Below are positions 10,906-23,029 of a DNA stretch of 64,000 bases, in pieces. The translations under genes were made by a program, and so were the position numbers. The stretch is from the NCBI GenBank assembly GCA_037367405.1, contig JAZKJV010008273.1, positions 310,001 through 374,000 on the forward strand. The letters run 5' to 3'. The notes under the pieces were generated by a model, which had not been told where the DNA came from, ran no database searches, and saw only the letters and a program-made list of their open reading frames with translations. This stretch comes from Ottelia alismoides. Taxonomy: Eukaryota; Streptophyta; Magnoliopsida; Alismatales; Hydrocharitaceae. Every line of letters starts with the position of its first letter. Within the stretch, counting starts at the first letter, position 1.

Positions 10906-12282
10906 GGTATAGAAATGCATGATAAGTATTCTAAAAAAATGCACAACTAGTATTGCTATAGATGCAATTTAGAGTATCTTGAATATTTTTCAAGTTCATG
11001 TCCATTAAGGATTAGAATGGCTAAAATGTCTAATTTCACCTTTTTTATTATAAATCTATAAATAACTATACGAATATCAGTTTTCTATTATATAAATAGG
11101 ATACAAGAAACCATGAAGTTGTTTCTAGCTCTCATGTTTATGGCTTTGTCAAATTTATTTCAAATGCTTTGGCCTATTTAAGCTATATTAGTAGGCTAGT
11201 AGCTTTTTTGGAAAATCAATTTCATAAAGATAATCTTAACCACAATAGAATAGTTATCACTATGTTAATTCGATTTTCAAGCATTTACAAGCCTTGCAGA
11301 TTTGAATTATTAATATATTGGATTTCACTTCACATTTTTTTTATTTTTATGCATGGTTTTTTTAATCAAGAAACCCACAAAAGGTGATTGTCTACTTTAG
11401 GTTGGGGTTGAATGCTAAGGCATCTGGCTAATTCTCTCTATGGTCAAAGAAAGACATGATCCTTATAAACTAGACTACTTCTGTTCTCCAACTGAAAACT
11501 GATTTGCTTCATTGTCTCAGGCAAGCTGCTTGGTAAAACCAAAGGCCTACATCCTCTTCCTACTGAAATTCGTTTGAATCATTTGCCTGATGATTTTTAG
11601 AAAAGAAAGCCTGTATTAGTTAACATGAGTATGTGGGTTATTAAAAAAGATGGGGATTCAGATATTGTTTTTTCCATGAAAGCAAGCATGGTTTCTTGAG
11701 TTCGGGACATGGATGAGACAACTCCTACTATAAAAATCTGTCCTCCATTCCATCTTCCTCTTGCTTCTTCGAGCATAGTTTGCCTGATAGGAATATGAAA
11801 AAAGAATCTTGCTCCTTGTAGTTATCAATCACTTTGACTTCATCTTTCTCTTTCCTACTATAAAGATCTTATAGTTAAATCCATCTCACCGATGGTGGCA
11901 TAATATTCAAATTATTTATTTGCCTAACCCACATAAATGCAGTAGTAATGATGGCCTAGTTTTAGTCAAAAGGTGGTATCTTTTTTGCTAGCAGATTGTG
12001 GCATCTGATATATCCTCGATGTTGAGGGAATGAAGGATGGAATTCTATTTCAACCGATCATAAAGTTGATACATTCTGATGGTTATTTTTTAACCATCAG
12101 TATCAAGTGTTGTCATTGCCTTGGCTCTTGGAATTGTTACCACCATATTTAGTACATTGTAAACTGCATTCTTTTTGTTATAGATATTCTCAAGATGATA
12201 GTGTACTTCATTGCTTTTATATTGGATTATTTTCTAATGACTATACTTTGGAAAATTGATCTGATTATCATGGTGCTTATAG
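10906..12282 (+). other. Intergenic or intronic DNA with a possible exon near 11520
   Basis: Mostly T-rich. A CTCAG acceptor at about 11520 opens into an exon-like stretch (translation GKLLGKTKGLHPLPTEIRLN), and a second stretch near 11605-11690 reads VNMSMWVIKKDGDSDIVF. Neither is a family I recognise. If the SR exons downstream belong to a live gene, this could be its intron; no RNA-recognition motif is visible in it. Confidence 0.3.
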
Positions 12283-12560
12283 AAGCTATAGCCCTCATGG
12301 GAGATCTCCTCGTCAACGAAGCAATTCTCCCCGTCGACGCAGATATTCTCCTCGTCGAGAGCGAATCTATAGCAGATCACCTGCTAAACGTTCACCTTCA
12401 CCTCAACGTCGTCGGAGCTACAGCCATTCGCCGCGCCCTCACGCTAATGGGCAGGTACACATGAAAAAACTATCTCTGTCTTTTCTAGCTTGGCGTTTCC
12501 TAAATCCTAAACTGTTTTTATTGGATTTGGATCTTGTTTTTTTTGCAGAAGTCCTCTTGA
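12283..12560 (+). pseudogene. 3' terminal exons of an SR-type splicing factor gene (partial)
   Basis: An exon at 12283-12454 (acceptor TTATAG, donor CAG|GTACAC) encodes a classic RS domain with RSYSPHGRSPRQRSNSPRR, RRRRYSPRRERIYSRSP and PAKRSPSPQRRRSYS, ending HANGQ. The next exon, 12549-12560 (acceptor TTTGCAG), adds KSS and a stop in phase. SR proteins bind pre-mRNA through an N-terminal RRM and recruit the spliceosome through this Arg/Ser tail. No RRM exon is visible upstream in the window, although introns swollen by transposons could hide it. The codons look undamaged, so it is either a recent 3' gene fragment or the end of a gene with a very long intron. Labelled partial rather than proven dead. 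Confidence 0.6.
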
Positions 12561-14026
12561 CATGGAACACCATGGATGCAGAAGCTGAATCTCGCAATCC
12601 CATGAAGCCGAATATTGGTCTCTAAATTTCTTCACTGCTCAGAAAATCGAACCTTGTGTTTGATATGTGGGTTCATCTCTCTGCAGCTACTGCATTTGGA
12701 GAGGTTACTTTTTTCTACTTATCATCTGGATTTTAGATACGGGCACACTGCATAATATTTTTTTACTTCAATTTCAGATTTCTCTAATCTTTTTTCATTT
12801 TAGACATATTATTTTACTTTTGTTTATATTTTTAAATCTTGATCTTTGTCTTTGTTTTGAGGTGTGGATCTGGCAATACTCAGCATTCAGCGAAACGTCT
12901 GCTTCTGGTGTGTTTGGTTTCTGCGTTGTCCTCTCCAGCCGATCACTTCTCTTCATTTGACTACGTGTCATGAAAACATCTGATGCTACTTCTAGGAAAA
13001 GTGTAAAATATTGGAGTGACAAAGTGGAAGCTGCTTGGTGCGAGATCGTCTTATGATCTACATCAGGTTCACAATTTGCTTATGAACTATGGAGCACACT
13101 GTTTTTATGCATCACATCTTTGAATTAGTATGACAAATTGGGACCATCAGAAAAGTTGAGTTAGGATGAACCCTACTTGTCGGAAACTCACCTCCTGAAA
13201 AGCTTGAGCTGCATCCTTCATTTTTTTTATTGGAAATCTATCACCCGTGGAGCTGCTAACCGGTAATGGCTGAGATGGAGATGCTCCTTTGATATTCGTA
13301 CAGTCTTATCTATGTGGCATGTTGAGTTAAACATCTGCCATTGCTGCATTCTGTATCACCATATCATTGAAACTCTGCCCCAATTCCTTCTGCAGTGTTC
13401 ACCACACTGTTTTACGGGTATAATAAGCTCGATGCTGCTAGCACATGGTCTACATCAGTTGGCCTCGTTTACAATGCCCCCGAATACTCGCTACCGGAGG
13501 TTGTCATGTTCAACCGTGTCCTTGCTATGCATCTAGTCCTTTTTATGTTAATCTGTGTTGCACCTTTTGTTGCAAATCACAAGTAAAAAACATGATGAAA
13601 CTCCAAACTCGTTTGCGAAATAGTCTTTTGATTTCCTATGCTGATGAAATGTTCGAGTGACAGTGCATATCTACAACCAGTCGTGTGTATCTATAATTGA
13701 TGACTCTTTGCATTCAGTGGGGTTTTATACATGGCAGCAAACCTGCTTCATTCAATTGAAAGCATAGAAATTATCTTGATTTCTCATGTTACTTGTTTCT
13801 GTAGTACCTGCGCATTTTACTTACATGCACCTATGTTATTGTTAAAGGATCTGTATTTGATGAGGCAACATGTGATTGTTGTGTCTGCTCCTAATGGTTT
13901 CTGTTGGGTAAATGCATAAATACCCGATTTAAGTCGCTTTTCCCAATATTGCTACTTCCTCTAATGGATTGCGTGTTTCTTTCTGGTATGTTACTGTATG
14001 CAGGATTTATCGCCGCCCTCTCCCTA
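12561..14026 (+). other. 3' flank of the SR fragment; no further gene recognised
   Basis: T-rich DNA that may hold the 3' untranslated region. An open stretch at 13395-13586 (translation with GLVYNAPEYSLPEVVMFNRV) is unusually protein-like but matches no family known to me. Confidence 0.35.
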
Positions 14027-14168
14027 GGGGCCTGTTTGGTTGCAGGGTTGGGCAGGGTTGGCCCAACCCTGATTACTATTCACAAGGGTACTTCCTCACA
14101 GATTACTATTCACCCAGCCCAACCCAGTCCAACCCAACCCTGTCCAACCCTGCAACCAAACAGGCCCC
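14027..14168. mobile_element. 142-bp foldback MITE
   Basis: 35-bp terminal inverted repeats, GGGGCCTGTTTGGTTGCAGG and its complement, with one mismatch. The short interior contains GATTACTATTCAC twice and CCAACCC words. The whole unit can fold into one long hairpin. The GGGCCTGTTTGGTT start is common among plant MITEs. No convincing target duplication flanks it. Confidence 0.75.
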
Positions 14169-14769
14169 TCCATTTGATGGGCTGGAAATGGTAAGATTGT
14201 TCTAATTCCATCCTCCATTTCTTTCCCGTGTTTTTCTCCGTTCTTCATAATACTTTTATACTTGAGGATATGCATACACCCATTTGTTCTTTAATACACT
14301 TTTTAGATCAAATTAAGATGTAAAAGAGCATGTATTTTGCACAGATAATACAAACAGGCAGAATAAATAAATAATGTTATTTCACTCCATCTCTGTCGTG
14401 ACTGCTTACCAACCCTAATTCCATTCTTGTGTTGAAGAAGTAGTTGGTATTTGGTGTCTAGTGGTGGAAGGCTGTTGCTGAGGGATTGGATCGATACACG
14501 TGGAGATGGGATTCTTAATTTGAAATTCTTCTCGAATTCCACGTTTCTTGGGCTGCAATCTTTTTTTGGGTATTTTTTTCTCCCAATTATACGTCGATTT
14601 TTAATTACATGCTTCACCTTTATATCTTTATGGTTTAACATTGACAGACGGATCATGAAAGGTTAAGATTGAGTCCCTCTGTTTAATGTTTCAACATTAG
14701 ACTCGGTGAAAAGGGACATACTTGGAGCCTTTTTTTGCAATTTAACAATCTTTTTTGGGACAGGACTAA
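14169..14769. other. Intergenic, no gene recognised
   Basis: A 117-codon minus-strand open frame (14303-14656) has no recognisable motif. This is the left flank of the Helitron. Confidence 0.4.
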
Positions 14770-16651
14770 TCCATTATACATATATTAAAGAGCATCGAAA
14801 GATTATATTCTTGCACATAAATCCCAATTTTACCCTTATCCCTCACCGCACATTCCTATTTTACCCCCACGTTCCAGTCATCTTCCCATTCTGTCCTTAA
14901 ACTTTTGCAGTATTTCGATCCTCCTCCAACATTCCCACCGGTCCGCCAACCCCCTCTCCAGCTCCACGCTCGCCTCTCCAAGTTTCTTCCCTCCTCACAG
15001 TATCGCCGTCGGCGTTGGCTGCATAAACAAAAGTCGGGATCGATCGCCCTGTAAGCGATCCCTTTGTAATCGTAATTCTGTCTTCTCCTACAGGATCTTC
15101 GAGTCCTGGCAGATGACATGTCGGTGATGCGGATACGGAGCTCCCTCCCCTCATCCTTTGGCGCTCCCTCCCCTCATCCGGTGTATTCTCTCCCGCTCCG
15201 ACCAGGACCATATACGCAATGACGTGGAGAGCCATGGAGCATTCTCTCTTTTACCATACACCCAAGAACTACCAACGATAATGCCACCACTTTGAAATTT
15301 CTCATTTCTAGCAACAATTCTATTGTTGCCAACCCCTGATCATTTACCACCTTCGTCTCCCAACAGGCTGTGTCTTATTTCTCTTACATCTAAAAGATTA
15401 TCCATAGACCGATGGCATGGTTTCCTTGTACTGGTGCAAGGATCGGAGGATCCAGAAAAGCACTAACTTAGTCTCCACTGTGTCAATGAAGCACGAGCAG
15501 AGCCCGAGGAGAAGCTCAAGTTGGGTGTTAGGTGAGTGTAAGATGTGTTTCAGGAGAATATGTCAGACTTCCTATATCGAAAGGCGACACATTAGATTGT
15601 CAACGAGAACGAGAAGATAACGTCCCTCAAACCAGAAAGGCCGGATTTGTGGATGTTCTCATGGTTGAGGATTTCATGAGATGAGGTGCGGAGAGGAGAC
15701 ACAATTGGGAGTTAGAAGGGGGGTATTACATGCACTATGGAGGACAGTATTGTCGCAAGCGGTATGTGTGGGGAGGCATGGCGGAGCCATCGATGTTGCG
15801 ATTAAAGGAGGTTAAAAAGCAGAGAAAGGCCATATCTAAGCTAACGACCATAAGAATTATGACCTCGTGCTTAATTTGCAACTTCATATCATGTGCCTTT
15901 CTTCTGTTATTTATTGAATATCTTCTTCTTCGGTATTATAGGTCATACGTTTTGAATGTTTGCAATGACCATTTTTGTTGAAGCTCAAAGTTGTTAATGT
16001 CTGTTACCGATTGAACATCGTTAGAATGACCGATGGACCTTTCCACATTGAGGGGTGGATTCGATTGCTGAAAGCTCTTCCCTGATGTCTTGATGTCGAT
16101 TTCGATAGATTGTGGCCAGATTTGGGCATAGATAGGAAACCTATAGTCCTAAAATCCCTCAAGTTCCTCCCCAACAACAAGTGATGTGCCACCATACTCT
16201 ATCAGACTCCACCTCAACGCCATCTTAGCATGCTACTCCAGTTTGTTGTTTGTATGTTCTTTGTTCTTCCACAGTTTGTTTGCTTATTTGATTTCATTTA
16301 AAATATTTTGTACTTTTATAGTTGGCTTGTGTGGTTTCTTTAGCATACTCATTACTATGAACTTATTGGTGTTGTGCTTTGCTCAATGACTTAATTGCTG
16401 GACTTCTTGAGATTTTGTTTGCGCAATGATCCTCGGCCGTGGTACTGGGGAAATCCTTTTCCTATCTTAAAGAAGTGATAGATATTGTTGCTTATTGTTT
16501 TAGCACAAATTTATCATTTATTGAAGGAATATGGTTTGATCACAGAAGAAATTGTTATGGATTCATGACATTATTGCACATTGATTAATCTTACAACTTC
16601 ATTATTTCTTAAAATATATTTACCCGTGCAATTGCACGGGTTCCCTACTAG
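14770..16651 (+). mobile_element. Non-autonomous Helitron (1,882 bp)
   Basis: The 5' end is TCCATTATACATATATTAAAG after an A. The 3' end is a hairpin CCCGTGCAATTGCACGGG (16623-16640), then TTCCCTA and the terminal CTAG followed by T. Insertion between A and T, a 5' TC, a 3' hairpin and CTRR are the defining features of Helitrons, and there are no inverted repeats or target duplication. No Rep/helicase or RPA-like gene is present. The interior contains GC-richer open stretches (14897-15235, 15417-15620) that may be captured gene pieces; I cannot identify them. Confidence 0.8.
16623..16640 (+). other. Helitron 3' terminal hairpin
   Basis: A perfect 18-bp palindrome, CCCGTGCAATTGCACGGG, 7 nt before the terminal CTAG. 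In Helitrons this hairpin acts as the rolling-circle termination signal. Confidence 0.8.
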
Positions 16652-17196
16652 TTCATCGAATCGAGCGACGGGCAGGATTGTTCTATCGATTAAGTATTTA
16701 GAGTTCTTGATTAGGGATTAAGGAAACATGAACAAAGAAACAACACATAACTACGAAGGAGAAAAACCCCTTCATCGTGGAGATTGAACCACCTCGATTA
16801 ATGGTGGACTTTCTGTAAAGAGTCTAAAGACCTCTCATGAGGGACGAGTCGATAAACAGAAGTAAAAACAAATAGCGTCGATTGTTCGGTAAATCAAAAC
16901 ACGAAAGCTCGATTTTGAGGAACGATGGGCCTAACCGGGAAAGCTTCCAAAGGAGAAAGACTGATAGAATTTCACTGATTTGGGATCTTCCAAATAGCTC
17001 CACGGAGGTTGTTGAAACAAGAGATGGAAAAGATGATGGTTGATCTAGAACGTGGTGTGGCGGCAGCTCGAGGGTGTAGCCGAGGTTGTGGTGGCAGCTC
17101 GAGGAGATGATGGGCAGCCTAGATGGAGATGGAAGACGATGACCGGTGAAGGTGGAGGTTGGTATCGTCAGCCTGCGAACGTTATAAATAAATAAA
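16652..17196 (-). repeat. Possible copia LTR fragment
   Basis: The minus strand contains CACGATGAAGGGGTTTTTCTCC and a run resembling the R-U5 end of copia LTRs; compare the GTGGTTTTTCCCC stretch in the LTR at 51010-51608. No matching second LTR is present. The downstream half is GC-richer with no identified gene. An (AAAT)n run at 17184-17205 is the target of the next element. Confidence 0.3.
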
Positions 17197-17206
17197 TAAA
17201 TAAATT

Positions 17207-17353
17207 GGGATTTTTTTAAATAATTATTAAAAAAACCGTAATTAATTAAATAAACACGAAGAAAAAAAATTAAAAAATAGGCACCGATCGGCACCTGAGG
17301 TGCCGATTTGGGGCGCCCCCTCCAAATCGGCACCTGAGGTGCCGATTTGGGCA
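17207..17353 (+). repeat. MULE 1 left TIR
   Basis: Inverted match to 23586-23731 with only small indels in the A/T runs. Includes two copies of the ATCGGCACCT-G-AGGTGCCGAT palindrome, centred at 17297 and 17336. Confidence 0.9.
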
Positions 17354-17907
17354 GAGGCGCATTTTACAAATCTCAACCCCTTATCACTGTAATTCAATTT
17401 CGGAATACTACAAATTATTATTATGTTCATTACATCTGAATAATTTAAAAATATTTTGAGGAATTATGTAAATAATTTTACAAAATAATATTCTAGAATT
17501 CTATCTATGTTCATTTGAGGAACTATGTAAATAATTATACAAAAGAAAATAAATTTAATTGGCTATCAATATTTTCCTTCATCACAATATTTTTGATCTA
17601 TCAGTAGAGCTTCGTGGTCTCATCTTCTTCCCGATAACGTTATTGTAAAATGTTAAGTATATCTCTATTTTTTTATTATATTCTTCAATATTGATACATA
17701 CTTAGAATACTTATAATTGACATATCAACAAAATTATAGTAAATATGAAAAAAATTGAGAGTTTGAACATCATTTACCATTGATATAGGTGAACTCAACA
17801 AGGTACAACTTGACATGAATTAATTTAAAAAAATTACAAGTATTTCATTACAATCATAAGAGAAGAAATACGAGTTTACAAATAATAAGAAAAAAATTTA
17901 CAAAAAC

Positions 17908-19889
17908 TTAAAGTTTCCATATCTTCATAAACCCCTTCAGACCTCCTCCTCCACCTCCTGCTCCACCTCCCTTGTCGTTTCCTTTCCCTCCATCTCCTAA
18001 TTTTTTGTGAGTCTCCTCATGTGTTGTCTTCTTCTTCTTATGCTTGAACATTTGTTCTGAATGCGTTGGAACGTGCCCTGGAGGATGCGGTCTAGCTGAT
18101 GACTTCCGTGGCGGTTCGATTGTTTGTGATTCTGTGGCGGTTCGTACGCTTGTTGAATGTCGAGGTGGCTCTGATTGAGGAGGCTCAGTGATCCTTACTC
18201 CGGGAGAAGGTCTTCGAGGCAGCTCCGGACGTTGTTGTGGTATCGTGGATATACCAAACAACTGTCTATCAAAATCAGTTACCTCCATTTGCCGAACACT
18301 ATCAAATATCTGCGACTGCAAATCTCCTGAACTATATTGGGTAGACGGTATGAGCTGAGAGGGACTAGAGTCAAATTGACTCGAAGGTCCCACAAGCGAT
18401 GGTCCTACAAGATTGAGACAATTTCATTGTTATAAGTATCACAAAATTTAAACGTAAATATTGAAATGAGTTCGTATATTCTCTAATATATTTATACCTG
18501 AACCTCTAAATCCGGTTTCACCGATTTGAGACCCTCTAAAGCCATACTCGATATAGTTCATACCTGAAAGATGTTAATTACTTTATATGTCACATAAATT
18601 TCTTAATAAGTAAGAGGATAATGCAATATCATAAATTAAGTGCAATTTACCTGTAGATACGAATCCAGGTTGAATTGGTGGAACCTCCTGCCTGATGTAT
18701 CCCTGACTCGAAGGACCAGCAAATGATGATCCTGCAAATTGCGATTGACTGAAAGCTTCTCCATATCCTGCAAGAATGAGATATTCATCTTTTTAGAAAA
18801 TAATACATAAGATAAAAATTAGTTATTTTATTTAGTCATTTTATTACCTGAAGCTCCAAATCCGGTTTGGTCATATTGAGATGCGAGTCCTTGATGACCT
18901 GATGAGTACCCTTGCCCGTCATATCCCGCAGACGTCATTCCTGAGGTGCCAAATATTGACTCCTCCATTGTCTGACCTTGAGAAAATGCCCGCTCACCAA
19001 GTCCTGCTATATTTTATGAGGAGTTGTATTTATATGTCTAAAAATCGATATATGAATAAGAGTTGACTATACATAAATAAATAACTAAAACCTGAAGTAG
19101 GAAACGTCGGTGGTGGTTGCGTCCCCTCCCCACCATATTCCGTGTACTCCCTTCCTGTACAATTTACAACATATAATTTTAGTTATTCACGATTTTAGGA
19201 TAAAAAATTAGTTTACATTTGTAAGAAAGAAATCAAAAAACCTGATGCTCCAGAAGTATGATGCTCCTGTGATGGCATGAATTGTTGATGCTCATATTGA
19301 TGGAAGGGATACATCAAGGAGAACATGTTGAGTGTTTCATCGAACATGTTAATTGTATTTTCGATTGTTGTCCTCATGTTGGTAGGTAAGTCCGTCGATC
19401 GTCTAAGTTGTTCCATACTGTTTCTTCCTTGTACAATTGTATCCACCTAATCCATTTACAAATATCTTAAGAATAATTTAAAAGAATCTCAGTAGAATAA
19501 ATAGACTTCTTGAACATACCAGACGTCGTTCCATGGGTCCGTGTGGTCGGTAAGCTACTACAGGAGGAGGAATCTGTGTTTGGATCCATCTTCTGGTTAT
19601 ATTCCAATACCATTGCATATAGATATCGGTATTGCATTCCGGGTGCTCATGAACAACTGCGGCTTCTCTGTCCTCCCAACGATAAGAAACAGTATTACCG
19701 AAAAAACAATAGATATCGAATCTGTAAAATATATTGAATAAAAAATAAGAAACAGTATTATCGAAATAGTAAATTTTAAAAATTTTAAAAAATGCTTACC
19801 GAACTAGTGGGTTGGGCTGATCGATGGTCATTCTGCATATACAATACTGAGGTATCTACTGGTCCAGGAAGCCTATCCATCTGTGCCAT
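17908..19889 (-). CDS. PMD-derived gene of MULE 1, conserved core missing
   Basis: Exons on the minus strand, chosen by splice consensus and phase: 19889-19800, 19672-19520, 19446-19242, 19154-19092, 19003-18848, 18767-18651, 18563-18498, 18404-17908. Joined they give about 448 aa in one frame. The start MDRLPGPVDTSVLYMQNDHR is the usual N-terminal motif of plant mobile domain proteins. Exon 2 has DIYMQWYWNITRRWI, their usual C-terminal motif. The core between them (FHLP..G..TITL-type, about 250-300 residues) is absent. The rest is a Gly/Ser/Gln/Pro tail built from small exons that all begin and end in phase 1, closing with a Lys-rich and then Gly-rich stretch. PMD proteins act in silencing or are carried by transposons; the function here is unknown. 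The exon 1-2 join uses an in-frame acceptor at 19673; the better-looking acceptor at 19722 would shift frame. Confidence 0.65.
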
Positions 19890-19992
19890 CTACAGTAATA
19901 AATACAAATGTCATGAAAAAATAACTATAAATATGTCAATAAAATGATATATTAACAATGAAATTAAATTACCCTTATAAATGCAAGTGTGC

Positions 19993-22516
19993 CTATGTTC
20001 TGCGTGGACAACTTAATCTATTATGTCCTGGTTGCTTGCATATTTTACATAATTTCGGTCGGACGCACACTTCGTCCATTTCATTTCTAATTCTTCCCTC
20101 CACAGGTCTTCCGACATTTCTCTTTCCCATTTTTGGAGGTAACATAACAGTAGCATCTTCTTCTCCCCAATAACGTCTATCAGGTACGGGATGAAAGTAG
20201 AAGTTGTATGCCTGACGGTAGTAATCGCTGGAGAAGTACTGCGAACATAAATCGTAGTTATCTACATGAGTACGAGTATTTGCAGCTGCGGCAATAACAT
20301 GTGGACATACGAAGTGTTTCATCTGCATAAACCCGCACGTGCACTCACTTTCCCGGCCATTTAGATTGACTTCATGTGCAAATCCATCACGATCGCGGAC
20401 TTGAAACTGAGTTAACGAAAATCTTTCAACGTGACATGCTCTTGCCTCCCTTGTTTGTTTCTCTAACAACTCTTCATATTTCTTAGTCAAATATGTAGTC
20501 ATTCCTTCTGACTCCTCACGACGATCATTGAAATAGCCATTTATTCTAAGGAATACTGTTAGGATGAGAGAAATAATTGGCAAACCACGTGCTCCTCTAA
20601 AGGCTCCGTTAAAACTTTCAGATAAGTTAGTTGTCATATGACCATAACGATGTCCATCATATAAACTTAATGCCCAATATCTCTGATCGCCATTATCTTG
20701 AGATACAATCCACTCGAAAGCACTTCTATCTAGAATGAAAATTTCACGCATCATGCTGTTGAACTTGTTCTGACATGGTTCTTGTCCAGCAGCGTAGAAT
20801 CGACTTAGAACTGTACGATTTCTATGACCAGCTCTCTGCATGTTTGCACGCATGTGTCTAAGACAATGACGATGTGTGAATCCCTCTTCCGGTGGAAATA
20901 AACTACGTATAGTGTTCTGTAGACCAGGAAATCGATCACTTATAAAACAAATGTCCCGACGATCGATAATTTGTTTTAATAAATTCAAAAACCAGCCCCA
21001 TGCCGAAATATTCTCGTTCTTTTCAGCAACTGCAAATGCCAACGGAAATAGGCCATTATTGGCGTCAATTGCTGTGGCTACGTACATGTGACCGGCGTAT
21101 CTCCCGTATAGATGGGTTCCGTCAATAGACAAAACAGGTCGACAAAATCTAAATGCTCTACGACACGCTGCAAACGCTACAAACACTCTCTGAAAGTGTA
21201 TAGTGCTGTCGTTTTGGCCTTCTACTGTCTTGAACCACGTATATGTGCCAGGGTTATGTCGTTCTAAAGCACGAATGAATCTCCGGAGATCACGATATGA
21301 GTCAACCTCATTTCCATAAACCACATCCATTGCACGACGTCTAGCATTCCAAGCTGTCATGTAGTTGATTTCAGTTTTCAACTCCTCCTTTATCTTGTAC
21401 ATTATCGCTCCTGGGGTCATACTAACTTTTGCTTTAAAGGAAGATAAAATATACTGCGCTACAAAAACAGAAGTGCACTGGCGATGTTTCAATAAAAGGA
21501 CTGGATTTCTGCATGTATGCTTTCCCCTGTATCCTGAAACATACCAATCTCCTCGAGATTTCCTCTCTGATGCATGCAAACGCCATCCACAGTTTTCATA
21601 AATACAAACAGCAGTGAAAATCTGCTTGTTTGATGCTTTGGGTTTATATTGCACATGATTTTCCATGCTCCATTTCTGTAAATCGTACTGTAGATCCCTT
21701 TTCGACTTATAACTCCTACCTAACCAATAACTTAGTCCGGAATCATCGGTGGATTCTGATTGACTCTCTACAAATACTACATCTTCTGCCTCTGCAGTTT
21801 CATGATCGAAAACGTGAGGCAACTCCTCCATCGGTTCTTCTTCAGCATCATCGTTATTAGCAGAATATGAGTTCCCCCTTTCCTCATTACCTACGGCTAG
21901 AACTAGCGAACCATATCCAAAATCATGACAAGTATTACCACCAATATTTTCTTCTAGTGTTTGAGTATCATTTTCTGGCTCGTCATTTTCGGACTCCTCA
22001 TTTTCTTCGGATATTTCTGTCTCTAAATCATCTTCTACATTTACTTGTGATGACCCTTCGATATCCTCAAAAATGGTCTCATTTGTTGGCCTGATTAATT
22101 TAAATCTTTGTTAGTTTAAATATAATTGGTGAAATTATTCTATAATTTGAATGTAATTAATTTTACCTCGAAGATGACGGCATATTTTCCGTACTAACGG
22201 GAGTAGCTTGTACAAAAAGATGGATAAATATCACATCGACGATTGAACTCAACATTGCTAATGTTGATTCATCATCGTCAATCGGTACTGCAAAGAAAGT
22301 GGATCCCTCATACAACCACTTACAAGTTAATGTAAGTATATACTGGTCGAGCGGGAGATTAGTGACTTCAGAGACTCGAGACGGTAAGCCAATGTATGTT
22401 AATTGGCATGGTAATGTAACCATCCGTTTCTTGCCCCCAATATATTCTACGTGGTCATCAGATACATCAATCGATCCTCCCCAATATATTAAGACATGAG
22501 CAGTGTTGGAGGCCAT
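19993..22516 (-). CDS. MULE 1 transposase (MuDR family, about 815 aa)
   Basis: Two exons: 22516-22167 (116 codons plus 2 nt; donor GAG|GTAAAA) and 22090-19993 (acceptor AATCAG). The phase joins exactly. Residues 1-115 form a PB1-like N-terminal domain typical of this MULE lineage. An acidic linker follows (about 120-230). Next comes a Cys/His DNA-binding region (CIYENCGWRLHA ... HTC, about 275-310) and the MULE DDE domain with SIDGTH (D440), ISDRFPGL (D502) and NLSESFN (E608). A SWIM zinc finger (CTC...CPH, 700-714) and a CCHC knuckle (CKICKQPGHNRLSC, about 800-812) end the protein. All catalytic and zinc residues are present with no stop codon. It should cut and paste elements with these TIRs in the nucleus. 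Confidence 0.92.
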
Positions 22517-22826
22517 CTATACGAATAAAATAATGATTTAATTAGTTTAATTACACAAAACAATTACTTAATAATCAGCTGTAACAATTAGATTAATTAA
22601 CATTTCAGTCAGATATTGTCTTTAATAATCGATAATTTAATTGATATACTAATCACTCAGAAATAGAATCCAAAAGTCCGATCTTGGGGGCTCATCGGTG
22701 CTCACCACAGTGAGTCCTGCCAACGCTGTATAGAGACCCTCTCGGCGCTCGATTCCAAATCAAAATGACAGTAATTTCAACATGAATATGTGCACTTTTA
22801 AATATAAATGAATGAAATACTAATGT

Positions 22827-23029
22827 AATGTCTACTGTCCCCTATTTAATTAATTTCGATTTTTTTAATAATTATTACAAAAATATCCTAATAAAATGTC
22901 TACTGTCCACTACTTAATTAATTTCAATTATTTAATAATTACAACAAAAATCTCCTAATAAAATGTCTACTGTCCCCTACTTAATTGATTTCGATTTTTT
23001 TAATAATTGTTACAAAAAGCTCTTCTTAA
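22827..23029. repeat. 68-bp tandem repeat, three copies
   Basis: Units beginning AATGTCTACTGTCC start at 22827, 22895 and 22962, with a fourth partial start at 23030. Each contains an AT-rich TTTAATAATT stretch. They lie in the leader between the transposase promoter and its first exon. Confidence 0.8.

Noticed and set aside
13969..14205. Open frame reading through the foldback MITE
   Set aside because: It is open only because the MITE arms lack stops in that frame; no family is recognisable.
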